A stretch of 64,000 nucleotides of DNA from an uncultured bacterium. Its GTDB lineage: Bacteria > Verrucomicrobiota > Verrucomicrobiia > CAIQCK01. Shown piece after piece: positions 61,102-64,000 of this stretch; position 1 is the first letter of the stretch, and the number at the start of each line of letters is the position of its first letter. Below the pieces are notes generated by a model, which did not search any database, was not told the DNA's origin, and saw nothing but the letters and a program-made list of their open reading frames with translations. Location of the stretch: contig CAIQCK010000073.1 in the NCBI GenBank assembly GCA_903870275.1, positions 124,001 through 188,000 on the forward strand, written 5' to 3'. Position numbers and translations under genes: made by a program.

Positions 61102-63801
61102 CTACACCGTCAACAAGCCCGCGCCTTCCACCGGCACGCAAACCGTGATGGCGGGCTGGAGGCCGGCGGGTTCGTAGTAGTGCCGCGCCAGTTGATGCTC
61201 CACGTCCGCCACCGCTTCCTTTTGCGCCAGCACCATGATGCAACCGCCAAGTCCTGCGCCGGCCAGTTGAGCGCCGCAAACGCCTTCAACCCGGTTGACC
61301 AGATCCACCATCCGGTCAATCTCCGGCGTGCTGCAGGCGTAGCCGCCGGGTCGCGTCCAAAGTTGGGCAAGACCGACGCGCGTGGGCTCCTCGCTGCGAA
61401 GGTCCTCCATGAGTGAATTCAGCATCGCGTCTGTCACGCGCCAATCCCGCGGATGCATGCGGCCGTCCGCGCCAAGTTCACTGACGCGGTCGCCGTTGTG
61501 GCTGATCCGCATGAACTGCCCGATTCGGGCGATGTCATGGTTTTGCAACAGGTTTGCGAACAACCGGCTGCGCTCGCATTCGGCGATGCCAAACATCGCC
61601 ACGCTGCGGGGCCAGTAGCCGTCAGGCTCCTGATGCGAAGCAAAGATTTTCTCCAGTTGCGGGCTATGATGCGGCGCCAGCAGTTCGCACAACTGTTGGC
61701 GCGTCAGCGGTTCCGGCAGCGTGCTCAGCATCGAGTAAACCTCGCCCACCTTCACGCCGAGCCGCGTCGGGTTCACGTCGCGCAGGTGTTCGAGCAGGTG
61801 CGTGTATTGGGGAAAACGATCCTTCAAAAGCAGGAAACCGAGTTCATAAGTGGCCACCTTCTCGTTGAAACGGTTGCGCGCCCCCTCGCTCTTGGCGGCG
61901 CGGACATGACTGTTGGCGATCAACAGCGTCAATTCGCGCGGAAAGTCGGAATTACCCTCAAGGCGGAACGGGAAGAAGCCGACATGGGCGACCTTGCCGC
62001 GATGGCTGAACCGAATGGCGGCGTGATCGGCCGAGCCGCCGCGGCTGCCGACGAACCACTCGCCTTCGCCGCACAGATCGACAAACTGTTGCGGCGTCAG
62101 GTTGAACCGGTTGAGCGCCGCCGCCGCCGCCGCCGTCGCGACCACCACGGCCGAACTGCTGGAAAGGCCCGCGGCCATCGGGATGTTGCCGCTGACGGCG
62201 CAATCCATGCCGAGCACCTGGGCGTGGCGGTTGGATTCCTGAAGGCGAAGGACCGCGGCCTTGACGTAGTTGGACCAGTCGCCAGCGCTGTTGAGAACGA
62301 TCTGCTGGACCTGCTGCGAGTTGATGTAATGCAGCCAGCTTTCCCACGTCAGCCCGCAGAGAAGCTCCGCGATGCGAAATTCCTTGTCAGTGTGCCGATG
62401 GCCGTCCGTGTTGGCGAGGCGGACGGTGTCGTCCTGCCGCGCGGCGGCGACGAAGATCACTTCGCGGTTGATGGCCATGACGTTGACGTGGCCGCCACGG
62501 TGATCCACGTGACGGCCCATCAGGTTTACCCGGCCCGGCGCGCGCGCGACGACCACTTTGCGGTCCTCGCCGTAGCGCGCGGCGAAAAGCCTTAGCGTGG
62601 ACAGAATGGCCGAACGCCGCTCGGAAAGACTGGCACTGTCGTCGCCATAAAGCGTCGCCAGATACGAGCGAAGCCTCGGAGGAAACTTCTCAAACAGTTC
62701 GATCCACGCCAAAACCGGTTTCAGGACTTTGCGGCTCAGGGGGGCCGCTTCCACCACCGGCTTGTCGGCTTGCGCCGCGAGCCGCCGCCGCAGCACGCTC
62801 TCCACTTGCACCAGTTCATCCGGCGAGTTGTAGCTCAGCACGGCGTCGCGGTCCTCGAGAACCACCATCCGCACGCGGTAAAGCGTCCCGCCGTCCGGCC
62901 CGCGCATCGTCGCCATGTCGTTGATGGCGTCGGTAAGATAAAACTCGCCCTGGGCGTTGTTGGATTTGAGCCGCGCCAGCGCCTCATACATCGGCTGCGC
63001 GCGGAAAAGATAGAGCGAAACGTTGACTGTGGGCGACGCGTCCTCGATTTGCGCCGCCGTGAGCGTCCGCTCGGCCAGCGTCACCGTCCGTCCGGCGGCC
63101 TCGATCTGTCGCTTCAATTCCACGGCGGCGACCGGGCCTTTGGGCTCCAGCAGCCTGGCGACCGGACCGAGAAGGCGCTTGAGTTTGGTGGGATTCGACA
63201 CGACCGAGGAGGCGATTTGCCGCAGTGGCTCCGGCTTGACCGTTCGTTTGCCGCGGATCGCGCTCGCGAGCCGGTCCATGAGTTGGGCGCGCTGGATGTC
63301 GGTCAACTCGACGTTGCCGAGAATGGCGCCGTCGGGCGCCTGCACGATGCGGCCCTCGGTGTCGCCGGGCATCTTCCGCACCGTCATGAAAGCCAGGTCG
63401 GTTTGGGCGCGCCCAAACGTGTCCAGCAGTTCCGTTATCACGCGCGGCTCGATGATCTTGTCGCCCATCGTGACAAACACCGGCCCGCGGTGACCCATGC
63501 GTTGGAGCGCCTCGGCCGCCAGCCGCGCGGCGTGGCCCGTGCCGAGCGGTTCGGCCTGGTAGACAAACATCGCTCCGGGATGCCGCGAGGCGACGGTGGT
63601 CATGACCTGCGCGGCCATCGCCCCGACCACCACCACGAAACGCGTGATGCCGGCGGATTCAATGGCGCGCATGTTGCGGAGGATGGCCGGCTCGCCCGCG
63701 ACATCAAAGCAGACCTTGTGCGTGTTGTGGGACCGCATCCGCGTGCCCTGGCCGGCGGCCAGCACAACACAGACTACTCGGCGCAGTTCATCGTTGCTCA
63801 T
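61102..63801 (-). CDS. Bifunctional nucleotidyltransferase-GHMP (galactokinase-type) sugar kinase
   Basis: 899 residues joining two enzymes. Residues about 8-340 are a GlmU-like nucleotidyltransferase: VVLAAGQGTRMRSHNTHKV, the PLGTGHAAR loop and GEFYLTDAINDM. Residues about 360-899 are a galactokinase-family GHMP kinase: GRVNLMGRHVDHRGGHVN (galactokinase signature), GNIPMAAGLSSSSA (ATP loop, about 538-552), Asp592 in GSADHAA as candidate base and GAGLGGCIMVLA near residue 850. One chain could phosphorylate a free sugar at C1 and then make the NDP-sugar, like the fucokinase/GDP-fucose pyrophosphorylase Fkp but with the domains built from different families. The sugar is unknown. The 181-bp gap to cas9 makes co-transcription unlikely. 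Confidence 0.9.
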   Translation of the reverse strand: MSNDELRRVVCVVLAAGQGTRMRSHNTHKVCFDVAGEPAILRNMRAIESAGITRFVVVVGAMAAQVMTTVASRHPGAMFVYQAEPLGTGHAARLAAEALQRMGHRGPVFVTMGDKIIEPRVITELLDTFGRAQTDLAFMTVRKMPGDTEGRIVQAPDGAILGNVELTDIQRAQLMDRLASAIRGKRTVKPEPLRQIASSVVSNPTKLKRLLGPVARLLEPKGPVAAVELKRQIEAAGRTVTLAERTLTAAQIEDASPTVNVSLYLFRAQPMYEALARLKSNNAQGEFYLTDAINDMATMRGPDGGTLYRVRMVVLEDRDAVLSYNSPDELVQVESVLRRRLAAQADKPVVEAAPLSRKVLKPVLAWIELFEKFPPRLRSYLATLYGDDSASLSERRSAILSTLRLFAARYGEDRKVVVARAPGRVNLMGRHVDHRGGHVNVMAINREVIFVAAARQDDTVRLANTDGHRHTDKEFRIAELLCGLTWESWLHYINSQQVQQIVLNSAGDWSNYVKAAVLRLQESNRHAQVLGMDCAVSGNIPMAAGLSSSSAVVVATAAAAAALNRFNLTPQQFVDLCGEGEWFVGSRGGSADHAAIRFSHRGKVAHVGFFPFRLEGNSDFPRELTLLIANSHVRAAKSEGARNRFNEKVATYELGFLLLKDRFPQYTHLLEHLRDVNPTRLGVKVGEVYSMLSTLPEPLTRQQLCELLAPHHSPQLEKIFASHQEPDGYWPRSVAMFGIAECERSRLFANLLQNHDIARIGQFMRISHNGDRVSELGADGRMHPRDWRVTDAMLNSLMEDLRSEEPTRVGLAQLWTRPGGYACSTPEIDRMVDLVNRVEGVCGAQLAGAGLGGCIMVLAQKEAVADVEHQLARHYYEPAGLQPAITVCVPVEGAGLLTV

Positions 63802-63940
63802 CGCGATTGGCGCTCTTTGTGGGGTTCGAATACAGTCGCAAGCCTAGGTTCCACCGCGTGCCAACTCAAGGTGAAAGCAGCAAGCGTGCCCCACTCTTCA
63901 CGATTGCTTTTGGTGCGGCGGCGCGTTACGAAATCGTGTC

Positions 63941-64000
63941 ATGAAGAAAATCCAATTGTTCCTGGGTGCGGCGCTGGTTGGGATGTGCGCCGCGGCAACC
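63941..64000 (+). CDS. Start of an exported protein (truncated by window end)
   Basis: Twenty codons from the ATG at 63941 give a clear signal peptide: MKKIQLFLGAALVGMCAAAT, with a basic n-region, hydrophobic core and Ala-rich cleavage region. Product unknown because the gene continues beyond the window. Confidence 0.65.
   Translation, partial: MKKIQLFLGAALVGMCAAAT

Overview
The window is GC-rich bacterial DNA whose gene content points to the Verrucomicrobiota/Planctomycetota side of the PVC group. This is inferred from family content, since there is no rRNA gene to check. The pointers are Tat-exported Gfo/Idh/MocA oxidoreductases, DUF2934 proteins, a four-helix-bundle suffix protein, a FecR-headed giant beta-helix protein, PduS/PduT-like microcompartment proteins and many exported carbohydrate-active enzymes. 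There is no rRNA, no tRNA that I can see, no transposase and no phage module.

Layout. 1-9.3 kb: end of a MacB-type ABC exporter, a TPR protein, an oxidoreductase, thiI, two DUF2934 proteins, an orphan pduS-pduT pair and a four-helix protein. 9.4-16.3 kb: exported polysaccharide or surface enzymes (beta-helix protein, alpha/beta hydrolase, SIMPL protein, GH127). 16.3-22 kb: GTP-dependent PEP carboxykinase, a Nudix hydrolase, a frameshifted S9 peptidase and an EamA transporter. 22-31.2 kb: PL22-like lyase, an AT-richer methyltransferase, GH95 fucosidase, a UroD-like protein, an ExuT-like MFS transporter and a GT39-like membrane protein. 31.3-45.1 kb: a hypothetical protein, an outer-membrane barrel, a GH115-like enzyme, a 1.4-kb non-coding low-complexity stretch, a FecR/beta-helix protein of about 1,690 residues, then divergent glmS and glgC. 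45.1-54.3 kb: GH116-like enzyme, tandem TM2 protein, DUF2752 protein, then ftsH-folP-glmM.

54.5-60.9 kb is the most distinctive segment: a compact type II CRISPR-Cas module. Four identical 36-nt repeats with three 30-nt spacers are followed on the same strand by a tracrRNA gene (23-nt perfect anti-repeat, one strong terminator hairpin). They converge on an opposite-strand cas9-cas1-cas2 operon. Cas9 is 1,595 residues with all RuvC and HNH catalytic residues intact, which is very large for a three-gene operon lacking csn2 and cas4, and its C-terminal part contains an internal motif duplication. The module is visibly lower in GC than its surroundings. Upstream of it, on the same strand, lies a nucleotidyltransferase-galactokinase-type fusion protein, and the window ends in the first 20 codons of a secreted protein.

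The metabolic genes fit a saprophyte that attacks plant or algal polysaccharides (arabinan, fucan, pectin and glucuronoxylan activities), imports sugar acids and stores glucose as glycogen. The UDP-GlcNAc branch (glmS, glmM) is present, and a separate sugar-activation enzyme may feed surface glycans.
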